15,329 bases of DNA from an uncultured Collinsella sp. (GCA_900762015.1 CAAFEX010000092.1:1-15329), one strand, 5' to 3'; shown: positions 1 to 7,486, numbered from the stretch's first letter. Notes: generated by a model not told the origin, from the letters alone. Numbers and translations: made by a program.

Positions 1-11
1 AGCAATTCAAA

Positions 12-67
12 TAGTCATCGGGGACGTTCTTAAACGACTAGTCAAACAAAAACGTCCCCAATGACTA
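12..67. repeat. Inverted repeat with GGGGACGTT arms
   Basis: The arms 12-28 and 51-67 are complementary over 17 bp with one mismatch (19 against 60) and enclose a 22-nt loop. Both arms read GGGGACGTT on one strand. No gene is visible here. Similar GGGAC motifs occur in other gaps of this window, so I take it as a member of an interspersed intergenic repeat family; a terminator for a gene left of the window is the alternative. Confidence 0.6.
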
Positions 68-109
68 CTTAGGACCACGGCAACGTCGATGTTTTGGCAA
101 TGCCAGCGA

Positions 110-209
110 GCGGGCGCCAGAGCGAACAAATTGGCATGAAAAGAGGACGGCATAGACCTTCTGGTCATGCCGTCCTCTTTGAATGACAAGTTGTCGCTCT
201 GGCGCCCGC
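110..209. repeat. Near-perfect 100-nt palindrome (long hairpin)
   Basis: Outer arms 110-125 and 194-209 are perfectly complementary over 16 bp. Pairing continues through 127-137 and 183-193 with two mismatches after a one-base bulge. An inner stem, 140-153 with 167-180, is perfect over 14 bp, and 155-158 pairs with 163-166 around a TTCT tetraloop. On the minus strand the inner stem is followed by TTTT, so it could end htpG transcripts, but the total length far exceeds an ordinary terminator. A small MITE-like palindromic repeat is my preferred reading. Confidence 0.65.
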
Positions 210-223
210 GCAGCGTCGACTGG

Positions 224-247
224 TCCGCCGTTCGTTAGAACGGCGGA
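224..247. repeat. 10-bp perfect hairpin
   Basis: TCCGCCGTTC at 224-233 pairs with GAACGGCGGA at 238-247 around the loop GTTA. There is no T-run on either side, so it is not a convincing intrinsic terminator. It lies in the htpG 3' intergenic region. Confidence 0.5.
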
Positions 248-268
248 ACTGAGGGCAGCGTCGAGCCG

Positions 269-294
269 TTACGCGGTTTGGTAAAACCGCGTAA
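269..294. repeat. 11-bp perfect hairpin after htpG stop
   Basis: TTACGCGGTTT at 269-279 pairs with AAACCGCGTAA at 284-294. It starts 9 nt beyond the htpG stop codon in the direction of htpG transcription. It lacks a following T-run, so it may protect the mRNA 3' end or act together with the longer hairpin at 110-209; either role is inference. Confidence 0.5.
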
Positions 295-302
295 ATACCT
301 AA

Positions 303-2327
303 CTACATCAAGTTGCAAACAGCTGCTGCGAAGGCAACGGGGTCCTCGGGCAGAATGCCCTCGACCAGCAGGGCCTGGTCATAGAGCAAACCGGAGTACT
401 GCTTGATCTTGTCGGCGTCGCCCGCCTTCTGAGCGGCGACGAGCTTGGAAAAGACCGGGTGCTTGGCGTTGAGCTCGAGCACGCGCTGGCTCTTGGGCAT
501 ACCGTCGGGCGCGCCCTCGGGACCCTTCTGGAGCACCTTCTCCATCTCGAGCGAAAGCGGGCCCTCGGTGGTGATGCACGCGGGAGCATCGGTCAGGCGC
601 GCAGAGACGGCAACCTTCTCGACCTTGTCGCCGAGTGCCTCCTTCATGGCGTTAAAGAGGTCCTCGTTCTCCTTGGTGGCGTCCTCGGCCTCCTTTTTCT
701 CGTCCTCGGTCGCCAGGTCAAGATCACCGGTTGCGACGTTCTTGAGCTCCAGGTGACGATCCTCAACCTCGGGCTCGGCACCATCGGCCACGGCCTTCTC
801 GGCAGCCTCGCGGGCGGCATCGTCCTCGTAGATCTTGGGCATATCAGCGGCAACGTACTCACGCATAGCCTGGAAGGTGAACTCATCCACGTCCTGCGTC
901 AGCAGCAGCACGTCATAGCCGCGGTCGAGCACGCCCTTTACCACGGGCATCTTGGCCAAGCGCTCACGCGAGTCGCCGGCGGCGTAGTAGATGGCCTTCT
1001 GATCCTCGGGCATGCCCTTGGCATACTCGGCCAGGGTAATCATCTTCTGTTCCTTGGCAGACCAGAACAGCAACAGATCGGCGAGCTCATCGGCCTTCAT
1101 GCCATAGCTCGAGTAGATGCCGTACTTAAGACCGCGGCCAAAGTTCTCAAAGAACTTCTCGTAGGCCTCGCGGTCGTTGTCACGCATATCCTCAAGGTCG
1201 GCGGTGATCTTCTTTTCCACACGCTTGGCGATGGCCTTGAGCTGACGGTTCTGCTGCAGCGTCTCACGCGAGATGTTGAGCGACACATCGGCGGAATCCA
1301 CGACGCCGCGGACAAAGTTGTAGTAGTCGGGCAGCAGGTCGTCGCACTTCTCCATGATCAGGACGTTGGAGCTGTAGAGTGCCAGACCCTTCTCGTAATC
1401 CTTGCTGTACAGATCGAACGGCGCGCGGCCCGGCACAAACAGCAGGGCATCGTACTCGAGCGTGCCCTCGGCATGGAAGCTGATGGTGCGCGCAGGATCG
1501 TCAAAGTCGTGGAACGTGGACTTGTAGAACTCGTCGTAGTCCTTCTGCTCGACATCGGAGCTGTGCTTCTTCCAGATCGGCGTCATGGAGTTGACGGTCT
1601 CGAGCTCCTGGTAGTCCTCGTACTCGGGCGTGTAGTCATCGCCAGCATCCTCGGGCTTGGGCTTCTGGCGGCTCTTGGACACCATCATCTGGATCGGGTA
1701 ACGCACATAGTTACTGTACTGCTGAATTAGGCTCTTGAGGCCCCACTCGGTCAGGAAGCGATCGTAGGTCTCGGCCTCGCCGTCGGCATCGAGCTTCTCG
1801 TTCTCGCGCAGCGTCAGGATGACATCGGTACCGTGCTCGGCACGCTCGCCGTCCTCGATGGTGTAGCCCTCAAGACCGTCGGATTCCCACACATGGGCGA
1901 CATCCTCGCCGTAGGCGCGGCTGACGACCTTCACATGGCTGGCGACCATAAAAGCCGAGTAGAAGCCCACGCCAAACTGGCCGATGATGTCGACATCGGA
2001 GCCCTGCTGCTCGGCGTTCTCGGTCTTAAACTCCTCGGAGCCGGAATGGGCGATGGTGCCCAGATTGCGCTCGAGCTCCTCGGCGGTCATGCCAATGCCG
2101 TTATCCGAGATGGTAATGGTGCGGGCGTCTTTATCAAAGGAGACGCGAATGGCCAGGTCGCCCTGGTTGATCTTGACGCTCGGATCCTGCAGGCTCTTAA
2201 AGTTGAGCTTGTCGACGGCGTCGCTCGCGTTAGAGATAAGCTCGCGCAGGAAGATTTCCTTATTGGTGTAGATGGAGTTGATCATGAGGTCGAGCAGTTT
2301 TTTGCTCTCGGTCTTAAATTGACGCAT
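303..2327 (-). CDS. htpG: Molecular chaperone HtpG (bacterial Hsp90)
   Basis: ATP-dependent cytosolic chaperone of 674 residues, within the normal range of bacterial Hsp90. The N-terminal GHKL ATPase shows ELISNASDAVDKL (29-41, with E29, N33, D36), DNGIGMT (75-81), GTIAHSGSEEF (90-100) and the lid motif GQFGVGFYSAF (116-126). The middle domain carries NISRETLQQN with the conserved arginine that contacts ATP phosphate. The C-terminal dimerisation domain is acidic and there is no eukaryotic MEEVD tail. The ATG start has GAAAGGA 7 nt upstream. It is read in the same direction as the acetyltransferase upstream but lies 202 nt from it, with a terminator-like hairpin between, so it is probably a separate unit. 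I see no CIRCE or HAIR-type heat-shock operator upstream. Identification is secure. Confidence 0.98.
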   Translation of the reverse strand: MRQFKTESKKLLDLMINSIYTNKEIFLRELISNASDAVDKLNFKSLQDPSVKINQGDLAIRVSFDKDARTITISDNGIGMTAEELERNLGTIAHSGSEEFKTENAEQQGSDVDIIGQFGVGFYSAFMVASHVKVVSRAYGEDVAHVWESDGLEGYTIEDGERAEHGTDVILTLRENEKLDADGEAETYDRFLTEWGLKSLIQQYSNYVRYPIQMMVSKSRQKPKPEDAGDDYTPEYEDYQELETVNSMTPIWKKHSSDVEQKDYDEFYKSTFHDFDDPARTISFHAEGTLEYDALLFVPGRAPFDLYSKDYEKGLALYSSNVLIMEKCDDLLPDYYNFVRGVVDSADVSLNISRETLQQNRQLKAIAKRVEKKITADLEDMRDNDREAYEKFFENFGRGLKYGIYSSYGMKADELADLLLFWSAKEQKMITLAEYAKGMPEDQKAIYYAAGDSRERLAKMPVVKGVLDRGYDVLLLTQDVDEFTFQAMREYVAADMPKIYEDDAAREAAEKAVADGAEPEVEDRHLELKNVATGDLDLATEDEKKEAEDATKENEDLFNAMKEALGDKVEKVAVSARLTDAPACITTEGPLSLEMEKVLQKGPEGAPDGMPKSQRVLELNAKHPVFSKLVAAQKAGDADKIKQYSGLLYDQALLVEGILPEDPVAFAAAVCNLM

Positions 2328-2362
2328 GTGCAGTCCTTTCGCGCTACCCCCGTCCGCAAAAA

Positions 2363-2382
2363 CGGCCCGGTTGCCCGAGCCG
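2363..2382 (-). terminator. Terminator-like hairpin in the htpG leader
   Basis: On the minus strand CGGCTCGG, loop GCAA, then CCGGGCCG forms an 8-bp stem with one U.G pair, directly followed by GTTTTTG. It sits 36 nt before the htpG start. It could end transcripts of the upstream operon, or act as an attenuator if the htpG promoter lies further upstream, as its -10-like element at 2414-2419 suggests. Confidence 0.55.
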
Positions 2383-2413
2383 CATCGCAGACCTGCTATG
2401 TTCAGACTTAGAT

Positions 2414-2419
2414 TTTATA
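2414..2419 (-). promoter_or_regulatory. Possible -10 element for htpG
   Basis: TATAAA on the minus strand lies in an AT-rich stretch of an otherwise GC-rich gap. A -35-like TGTATA sits 17 nt upstream (2437-2442) and matches the consensus at only 3 of 6 positions. No better candidate exists between this site and the gene. Confidence 0.35.
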
Positions 2420-2481
2420 ACCCAATAGCGCGCATATATACATACGGAATCGAAAAACTGTATGTCCGAGCGCTCCAATGC

Positions 2482-2536
2482 GTCAATTGCCAAGGAGTGT
2501 CCCCAGCTGCCGGCAGAAAAGGAACGTCCCTATCTG
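2482..2536. repeat. Two imperfect tandem GGGAC repeat units
   Basis: On the minus strand two related units follow each other after the acetyltransferase stop: GGCAGATAGGGACGTTCCTT, then GGCAGCTGGGGACACTCCTT, separated by TTCTGCC. The first unit overlaps the last codons of the acetyltransferase gene. They share the GGGAC(G/A) core with the inverted repeat at 12-67. Confidence 0.5.
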
Positions 2537-3030
2537 CCATCTACGCGCTTGGCCATCCAGACATGGGGCTGGCCCTCGTCTTCGTAATCTACCGGGGCAA
2601 TTTGCGTGTAGCCCGCCTTTGCATAGAGCGGCAACACGTATTCCTGCGCATGCAGCTTAATAAGCTTAGCGCCGGCATCGCGTGCACACGAAGCACTGGC
2701 CTCGACGATCGCACTCGCCAGTCCGCGACGACGCATAGCCGGCAGCACGGCGACGCGCCCCATAATGTAGGCCTCCCCCGCCGCAACGCCTTCGTCCATG
2801 TCGCATGCCGGCAACACCGGGGCCTCTGCGTCAGCCACGCGCTCAAGCTCCTCGGGAAACACGCGCGAGCAACCGGCAAGCTCGCCGTCTACATAGAGCG
2901 TCACATGAATGCAGTTCTGATCCTCGTCGATAGCGTCGAACTCATTCTCGTAGCCCTGCTCGTCCATAAAAACGACGCGGCGCACCAACGCCGCGTCATC
3001 AAAGCATCCCGTCTTAAGTTGGATATCCAT
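2530..3030 (-). CDS. ElaA/YjcF-like GNAT N-acetyltransferase
   Basis: Acetyl-CoA-dependent N-acyltransferase of the GNAT fold, 166 residues; substrate unknown. The N-terminal signature VRRVVFMDEQGYENEFD (16-32) is typical of the ElaA/YjcF subgroup. The acetyl-CoA loop RRRGLA (100-105) follows strand GRVAVLP, and the C-terminal half has a YAKAGY segment ending in PHVWM. I chose the ATG at 3030 because AAAGGG lies 6-7 nt before it; the in-frame ATG at 3048 has no ribosome site. It is the last gene of the run from the wzz-like gene, 39 nt after the phosphatase, so probably co-transcribed, but nothing ties its substrate to polysaccharide. Confidence 0.88.
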   Translation of the reverse strand: MDIQLKTGCFDDAALVRRVVFMDEQGYENEFDAIDEDQNCIHVTLYVDGELAGCSRVFPEELERVADAEAPVLPACDMDEGVAAGEAYIMGRVAVLPAMRRRGLASAIVEASASCARDAGAKLIKLHAQEYVLPLYAKAGYTQIAPVDYEDEGQPHVWMAKRVDGR

Positions 3031-3069
3031 GGCTGCCCTTTCATTCAATGCGAACGTTAGGGACAGATA

Positions 3070-3720
3070 TTAGCGAAAATGAGCTCCGCGCACGCTAAAC
3101 TTCGCGCGAGCCTTCGCCAGGCAGTCGTAATGACCCACGTTATGGGCATCGCTCGCGATGAAGCTGTACAGGTTCTGATCGAACAGGCGCTGTGCCGGCT
3201 TTTTTTCGCGACCAAAGCGACCGCCGGCAATAAAGTCCGCCGAAGCCTGCAGCTTGCAGCCCATATCGACCAGGCGCTCCGCCACGCTTACATCCTTTTG
3301 AACCGCACGATAGCGCTCAGGATGAGCGATGATCACCTGGTAGCCACGGCACTGCAAATCGTAAATCGTGTTCTCGTACTCTCTAAACGCATACGCATCG
3401 GCATGCGTCGAAAGCTCGAGCAGAAACTCGTTGGTTCCATCGAAATGCAAGTGCTCCGCGGCATCGATACCAAGTTCAACGAGCTTTCGATGGTTGACCT
3501 CGAAGCCCATCTGGAGCGGAAAACCGTCAGCGTTATCACGCAGCAGTTCAAAGGCATCCCACATCTTGTCGTAATCAAAATAGGGATCACGGCAGTGAGG
3601 AGTGCAAACGATTCTGGTTACACCGGCCCGCTTGGCAGCCTCGAGCATCGCCAAGCTCTCATCGAGATCGGCGGCGCCGTCGTCTACACCCGGCAAGATA
3701 TGGCAATGAATGTCACGCAT
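3070..3720 (-). CDS. cpsB: CpsB/CapC-type tyrosine-protein phosphatase (PHP fold)
   Basis: Metal-dependent protein-tyrosine phosphatase of the PHP superfamily, expected to remove phosphate from the tyrosine kinase encoded just upstream. The protein has 216 residues, somewhat shorter than usual (about 240-255), with the shortfall at the C-terminus. Metal and catalytic motifs are complete: DIHCHILPGVDDG (3-15, with H5, H7), TPHCRD (40-45, H42), GFEVN (E74), AHPERY (H133) and ASDAHN (D191, H193). It starts 17 nt after the kinase stop with AAGG upstream, consistent with an operon. In streptococci the matching phosphatase sets capsule length by acting on CpsD; that role here is by family and position. 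Confidence 0.92.
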   Translation of the reverse strand: MRDIHCHILPGVDDGAADLDESLAMLEAAKRAGVTRIVCTPHCRDPYFDYDKMWDAFELLRDNADGFPLQMGFEVNHRKLVELGIDAAEHLHFDGTNEFLLELSTHADAYAFREYENTIYDLQCRGYQVIIAHPERYRAVQKDVSVAERLVDMGCKLQASADFIAGGRFGREKKPAQRLFDQNLYSFIASDAHNVGHYDCLAKARAKFSVRGAHFR

Positions 3721-3737
3721 AGGTCAGCCTTAATCAA

Positions 3738-4475
3738 CTAAACGTTTGCTCGGTTGGTGAAGATGCCCTTTTTGGAAGTCCCCTGATCGTCCGAGCCCTT
3801 CTTCACCTTCTTACCGTCCTTGGTGTAGTAGGAGTAGTAGTACTCGCTGGTCTCGGTCTCGCAGTAGTTCATAACGGTACCGATGAGCTTGACCTTTTCG
3901 GACTTCTTAAGCTGGCCGATAGCGTTGAGTGCCTCCTCGCGCTTGGTGAAGTCCTCGCGCACCACGAACAGCGTACCGTCGGTCAGGCTGGCAATCTCGG
4001 CAGCATCGATGAAGGTGCCGACCGGGGGAGCATCAAAGATGACGTACTGGAACTTGGCGGACAGTGCCTTTACCAACTTGGCAAAGCGGTGAGAGACAAT
4101 GATGTCGGCAGGATTGGGAATATGCGGCTCGGCATCGAGGAAGTAGAAGTTCTTCTGACCCGTCTCGACAATTGCCTGGTCAATGGAGATCTGCTCGGAA
4201 AGGACCGCATAGAGTCCGCCGCGCGAACGAACGCCGAGCATATCGGAAAGGGACCTGCGGCGCATATCGGCCTCGACCAGGAGCACGGACTTGCCGCTCG
4301 TGGCGATAGCCTGGGCAAGGTTGATGGAAACCGTAGACTTGCCCTCGTTGGGAATCGAGGACGTGACGGTAATAGTGCGAATGGGGTCGTCCACGCTCGC
4401 AAAGCGGATGTTGGCCAGAAGGGTCTTGGCGGCATTCTGTACAACGAGCTTATCGGTGTTCTTTGCCTTAGCCAT
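3738..4475 (-). CDS. cpsD: CpsD/CapB-type bacterial tyrosine kinase (BY-kinase)
   Basis: Cytoplasmic autophosphorylating tyrosine kinase, 245 residues, that works with the membrane activator encoded immediately upstream. P-loop signatures: Walker A SIPNEGKST (40-48), Walker A' VLLVEADMR (64-72) and Walker B YVIFDAPP (144-151), plus PNPADI (120-125) where the family has PNPxEL. The C-terminal tyrosine cluster EYYYSYY has tyrosines at 212, 213, 214, 216 and 217. The cluster is followed by a further 28 residues rich in lysine, so it is not at the very end. The first acidic residue of Walker A' is Glu68, where Asp is usual. The ATG lies 2 nt after the wzz-like stop, and its ribosome site is inside that gene's last codons, which indicates translational coupling. 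Confidence 0.93.
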   Translation of the reverse strand: MAKAKNTDKLVVQNAAKTLLANIRFASVDDPIRTITVTSSIPNEGKSTVSINLAQAIATSGKSVLLVEADMRRRSLSDMLGVRSRGGLYAVLSEQISIDQAIVETGQKNFYFLDAEPHIPNPADIIVSHRFAKLVKALSAKFQYVIFDAPPVGTFIDAAEIASLTDGTLFVVREDFTKREEALNAIGQLKKSEKVKLIGTVMNYCETETSEYYYSYYTKDGKKVKKGSDDQGTSKKGIFTNRANV

Positions 4476-4477
4476 GC

Positions 4478-5134
4478 CTATTTACCACCTTTCATAGCCG
4501 GAATTCGGCCAACAACGGGAATGCCCAGGAGCTCTTCTGCCTCTTCGGCACCGCGGATGCGGGTATTGAGCATGTCTGCCAAAACGACATAGGCGACTGC
4601 GATAAAGATACCGGCGAGGAACGCGACAGCAACGTACAGCATACGCTTGGGACCGCTGGGGGCTTCGGGGGTCTTAGCCTCGTCGATAACGTTGATGCTC
4701 TGGGCAGCGCCGACGTTCTGAGCGACCGTACTCACCGAGCTGGCCATGGCCTTTGCGACCTTAGCCGTCTCCTTGGCATCGGTGCCGGTAACCGAAAGCG
4801 TAATGACACGCGTGGTGGTCTCGGAGGAAACAGACACCTTGTAGTCATCCAGATCGGTGAGGCCCAGTTCATTGGCTGCGCCGCTCTTAACGCTATCGCT
4901 ATCCAGCAGCGTGGCGATATCGTTGGAAAGCATCTGACTCGCCGAGAGATCGTTGTAGCTCATCTGACCGCTATCGTCGGTCTTGGCGAGAATGTACATG
5001 CTCGTCGTCGCGGTATAGGTGTTGTCCATCGCAACGAAGGACACGATGCCCATGGCGATCGCGCAGACCACCGGAAGGGTGATGACCAGCTGAAGGTGCT
5101 TCTTCAGCAGCTGGAACAGTTCGAGAAGGGTCAT
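4478..5134 (-). CDS. Wzz/CapA-type chain-length determinant, BY-kinase activator
   Basis: Polysaccharide co-polymerase-like membrane protein of 218 residues. It has an N-terminal cytoplasmic stretch, TM1 at about 17-37, an extracytoplasmic domain of about 125 residues, then the proline-rich segment PEAPSGPKR and TM2 at about 165-187. The cytoplasmic tail (NTRIRGAEEAEELLGIPVVG) should dock with the tyrosine kinase. Splitting activator and kinase into two proteins is typical of Gram-positive lineages; proteobacterial Wzc is a fusion. The ATG has AAAGG 8 nt upstream. It is the first gene of the operon, with a promoter candidate at 5182-5210. It could equally be named capA, yveK or cpsC. Confidence 0.9.
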   Translation of the reverse strand: MTLLELFQLLKKHLQLVITLPVVCAIAMGIVSFVAMDNTYTATTSMYILAKTDDSGQMSYNDLSASQMLSNDIATLLDSDSVKSGAANELGLTDLDDYKVSVSSETTTRVITLSVTGTDAKETAKVAKAMASSVSTVAQNVGAAQSINVIDEAKTPEAPSGPKRMLYVAVAFLAGIFIAVAYVVLADMLNTRIRGAEEAEELLGIPVVGRIPAMKGGK

Positions 5135-5181
5135 GCAGCTTGCCTTTCATTTCCCCAGTTCGGATTGACAAAACTGTCCGT

Positions 5182-5210
5182 ATGATATCGCATCTTTTTA
5201 CCGAGACCAA
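5182..5210 (-). promoter_or_regulatory. Candidate promoter of the wzz-cpsD-cpsB operon
   Basis: On the minus strand -35 TTGGTC (5205-5210) and -10 TATCAT (5182-5187) are spaced 17 nt apart, matching consensus at 3 and 5 of 6 positions. Transcription would start about 40 nt before the wzz-like ATG. A short palindrome, CAGG-N4-CCTG at 5228-5239, lies just upstream and might be an operator. Confidence 0.5.
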
Positions 5211-5275
5211 ACTCTATACATAAGAAACAGGCTCTCCTGTAAAAATGTCGGAAGCAATCGTAAAATTGCACAACA

Positions 5276-5304
5276 ACGCCGCACCCGAAAGTCAAATGCG
5301 GCGT
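5276..5304 (-). terminator. Hairpin downstream of phoR, probable terminator
   Basis: ACGCCGCA (5276-5283) pairs perfectly with TGCGGCGT (5297-5304) across a 13-nt loop, 26 nt beyond the phoR stop. The following minus-strand sequence, TGTTGTGCAATTTT, is only loosely T-rich, so it is a weak intrinsic terminator at best. Confidence 0.45.
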
Positions 5305-5329
5305 CTGCATCAATATCTATGTTATATCG

Positions 5330-6754
5330 CTATGCGAATGGCTCGTCCTGCTGTATGGGAAACGTCACCGTAATGGTGGTTCCCACGCCCAACTCGCTCG
5401 ACAGATCGAGCGTGGCGTGATGATACAGGGCCGCATGCTTGACAATGGCAAGCCCCAGACCGGTTCCGCCGCGTGCCTTGGACCTACTCTTGTCCACGCG
5501 GTAGAACCGCTCAAATACCTTGCCCTGTTCTTCAGGCGCGATACCGATTCCCGTGTCGGCGACCGCAAGGAACGGATGGCCTTCGTCGTTGGTGCCGCAC
5601 TGCAGCGTAACCGTACCGCCGGGTCGATTGTAGCGGATGGCGTTGCTTGCCAGATTATAGATGAGCTCGTCAATCAAGCGCGACACGCCCTCGATGACCA
5701 CAGGCTTGGTCTCATGACTTATCGTCACATTCGCCTGACGGGCGACCTGTTCAAGACGCTGCTCGACCGCGTAGATGGCACGCGAGAGCTCAATAGGCTC
5801 CGTGGACCCAATGGGCACCGCCTCGCCCTCAGCTGCACGCTCGGCCTCGTCCAAGTTAGACAGCGTAAGGATATCGTTGACAAGCGCTGCCAAGCGGCCC
5901 GCCTCACGATAGATGCGACCGCCAAAGTTGCGCAGGTCGCCCTCGCCCTCGACCATGCCGTTTGCGATGAGCTCGGCATAGCCCGAAATCGCCGTAAGCG
6001 GCGTCTTGAGCTCATGGGTGATATTCGCCGTGAACTCGCGGCGCATACGGTCGTTGTCCGCCAGCACCGCCATTTGGCGCTTGAGCTCCTGGCGCTGCGA
6101 CTCAATACGCTCAAGCATGGGGACCATCTCGGCATAGGCGTGCTCATAGCTACGGCGTGGGTGGTCCAAATCCACCTCTTGCAAAGGCGCGATGATGGCA
6201 CGGGACTCGCGGCGCGCCATAAAAAACGAGAGTACCGCACCCGCTGCTGCGATAAGCAGCATCGGCGCCACCATCGACAGCAAAATCGCCGCAACGCCAG
6301 GCTGGGCCTGCGCCAAGCGGACAACCTGGCCGTTATCAAGGGCGACGGCGCGATACAGCATAATCTCGTCGAGCGTAGAGCTTGCGCGCTCCGCGGAACC
6401 CGAACCACTCTCAAAGGCCTCGATGACCTCGGGGCGATCGCCATGGTTGGGCAGTGTGGAAGGCGGCGCCTCGTTGTCGTAGGCAACCGATCCATCCTTG
6501 TTAATCAGCGTGATGCGCAAGTCCTCTCGATCGAGGCTACGCAAGAACGGGATGGGCTCCTGCTGCTCGTCGAGGGCGGCAGCAATGAGCTCGGTTTCTT
6601 GCGCCAGGTTGGCACTCGTGGCATCCGCCAAGGTGTTTTGCACAAAGAACGCACCCAGCACCGTAAACGCCACGATAACCGCCATGGCGCAGACAAAGAT
6701 CGTCACAAAAACGCGGTGCGACAGCGTATGTTTTCCCTGGGGGGCGAAGACCAC
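5330..6754 (-). CDS. phoR: PhoR-like sensor histidine kinase
   Basis: Membrane histidine kinase of 474 residues, partner of the response regulator immediately upstream and probably the phosphate-limitation sensor. TM1 at about 15-38 and TM2 at about 154-180 flank an extracytoplasmic PAS-like domain (with ITLINKDGSVAYDNEA, 81-96). A HAMP-like linker leads to the H box FTANITHELKTPL (His247), N box NLASNAIRYN, G1 DTGIGI (400-405), F box FERFYRVDKSRS and G2 GGTGLGL (429-435); all catalytic boxes are intact. The start is GTG, 3 nt after the phoP stop, and GGAGGAG in the last phoP codons serves as the ribosome site, so the two are coupled. The PhoR name rests on neighbours phoP and pstB. Confidence 0.9.
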   Translation of the reverse strand: MVFAPQGKHTLSHRVFVTIFVCAMAVIVAFTVLGAFFVQNTLADATSANLAQETELIAAALDEQQEPIPFLRSLDREDLRITLINKDGSVAYDNEAPPSTLPNHGDRPEVIEAFESGSGSAERASSTLDEIMLYRAVALDNGQVVRLAQAQPGVAAILLSMVAPMLLIAAAGAVLSFFMARRESRAIIAPLQEVDLDHPRRSYEHAYAEMVPMLERIESQRQELKRQMAVLADNDRMRREFTANITHELKTPLTAISGYAELIANGMVEGEGDLRNFGGRIYREAGRLAALVNDILTLSNLDEAERAAEGEAVPIGSTEPIELSRAIYAVEQRLEQVARQANVTISHETKPVVIEGVSRLIDELIYNLASNAIRYNRPGGTVTLQCGTNDEGHPFLAVADTGIGIAPEEQGKVFERFYRVDKSRSKARGGTGLGLAIVKHAALYHHATLDLSSELGVGTTITVTFPIQQDEPFA

Positions 6755-6757
6755 GGG

Positions 6758-7486
6758 TTACTCCTCCGATGCGGTGGCCGCGGTGTCGTCACCTTCGGCA
6801 CCATCACCGGCAGAAGGCTCGGCCAAGCGGTAGCCCACGCCGCGCACGGTCTCGATGGCGCTGGCATGCTCGCCCAGTTTTTGGCGAAGCGTCTGCACGT
6901 GCACGTCAACGGTGCGCGAACCGCCGTCGAAGTCCCAGCCCCACACGCTCTGCAGCAACGACTCGCGGGTAAAGACCACGCCGGGCTTGCGCATGAGGTA
7001 CTCGAGCAGGTCGAACTCGCGCAGGGTGAGCTTAAGCGACTCGCCGGCAACAGTCACCTCACGATGGCTGGGCGAGAGCACGATGTCGCCCACGCTGAGC
7101 ACATCGCTTGCCTGTTTGACCATGCCGCCGCGACGCAGCAGTGCGCGGCAGCGGCTGGCGAGCTCCATGAGCGAAAACGGCTTAGTCAGGTAATCGTCGG
7201 CACCGCCATCGAGCGCCATCACCTTGTCGAGCTCGGTATCCTTGGCGGTAAGCATCATGATGGGCACCGTCGCCGTCAGGCGATCGGCACGCAGTCGACG
7301 CATAATCGCCAAGCCATCGGTATCGGGCAGCATGATGTCGAGCAGGACGGCATCGGGTACCCGTCGCGCCACGGCAGCCTTAAACTCACCGTCGCACGAA
7401 AAGCCTTCGGCCTCAATCCCCTGCTTGCGCAGCGCATAGACCGTCAAATCCCTGATGTTGTCATCGTCCTCGACGTAATAGATCAT
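6758..7486 (-). CDS. phoP: PhoP/PhoB-like response regulator
   Basis: OmpR-family transcription factor of 242 residues. The receiver domain shows the acidic pocket YYVEDDD (3-9), phosphoacceptor Asp50 in LLDIMLPD, MLTAKD and the DDYLTKPF lysine. The C-terminal winged helix includes LTLREFDLLEYL and GGSRTVDVHVQTLRQKLG, then RGVGYRL. The start at 7486 (MIYYVED) is preferred over the ORF opening at 7510 because AAAGGGG lies 6 nt before it. A short acidic, alanine-rich tail follows the DNA-binding domain. It lies 64 nt after pstB, so it may share the pstB transcript or have its own promoter in that gap, where a 14-bp palindrome sits. Its target is presumably the phosphate regulon. Confidence 0.9.
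   Translation of the reverse strand: MIYYVEDDDNIRDLTVYALRKQGIEAEGFSCDGEFKAAVARRVPDAVLLDIMLPDTDGLAIMRRLRADRLTATVPIMMLTAKDTELDKVMALDGGADDYLTKPFSLMELASRCRALLRRGGMVKQASDVLSVGDIVLSPSHREVTVAGESLKLTLREFDLLEYLMRKPGVVFTRESLLQSVWGWDFDGGSRTVDVHVQTLRQKLGEHASAIETVRGVGYRLAEPSAGDGAEGDDTAATASEE

Noticed and set aside
7..189. A 60-codon minus-strand ORF
   Set aside because: It is made up of the palindromic repeats at 12-67 and 110-209; its peptide is repeat sequence, not a protein.
459..1730. A 423-codon plus-strand open frame
   Set aside because: It lies fully antisense to htpG, has a low-complexity Leu/Gly/Val-rich translation and reflects GC-rich codon bias of the real gene.
2328..2529. CIRCE or HspR (HAIR) heat-shock operator upstream of htpG
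   Set aside because: Neither the TTAGCACTC/GAGTGCTAA nor the CTTGAGT/ACTCAAG arms are present.
5135..5329. A riboswitch upstream of the wzz-like gene
   Set aside because: The only firm structure is the simple hairpin at 5276-5304 following phoR, upstream of the likely promoter; no known riboswitch core was seen.
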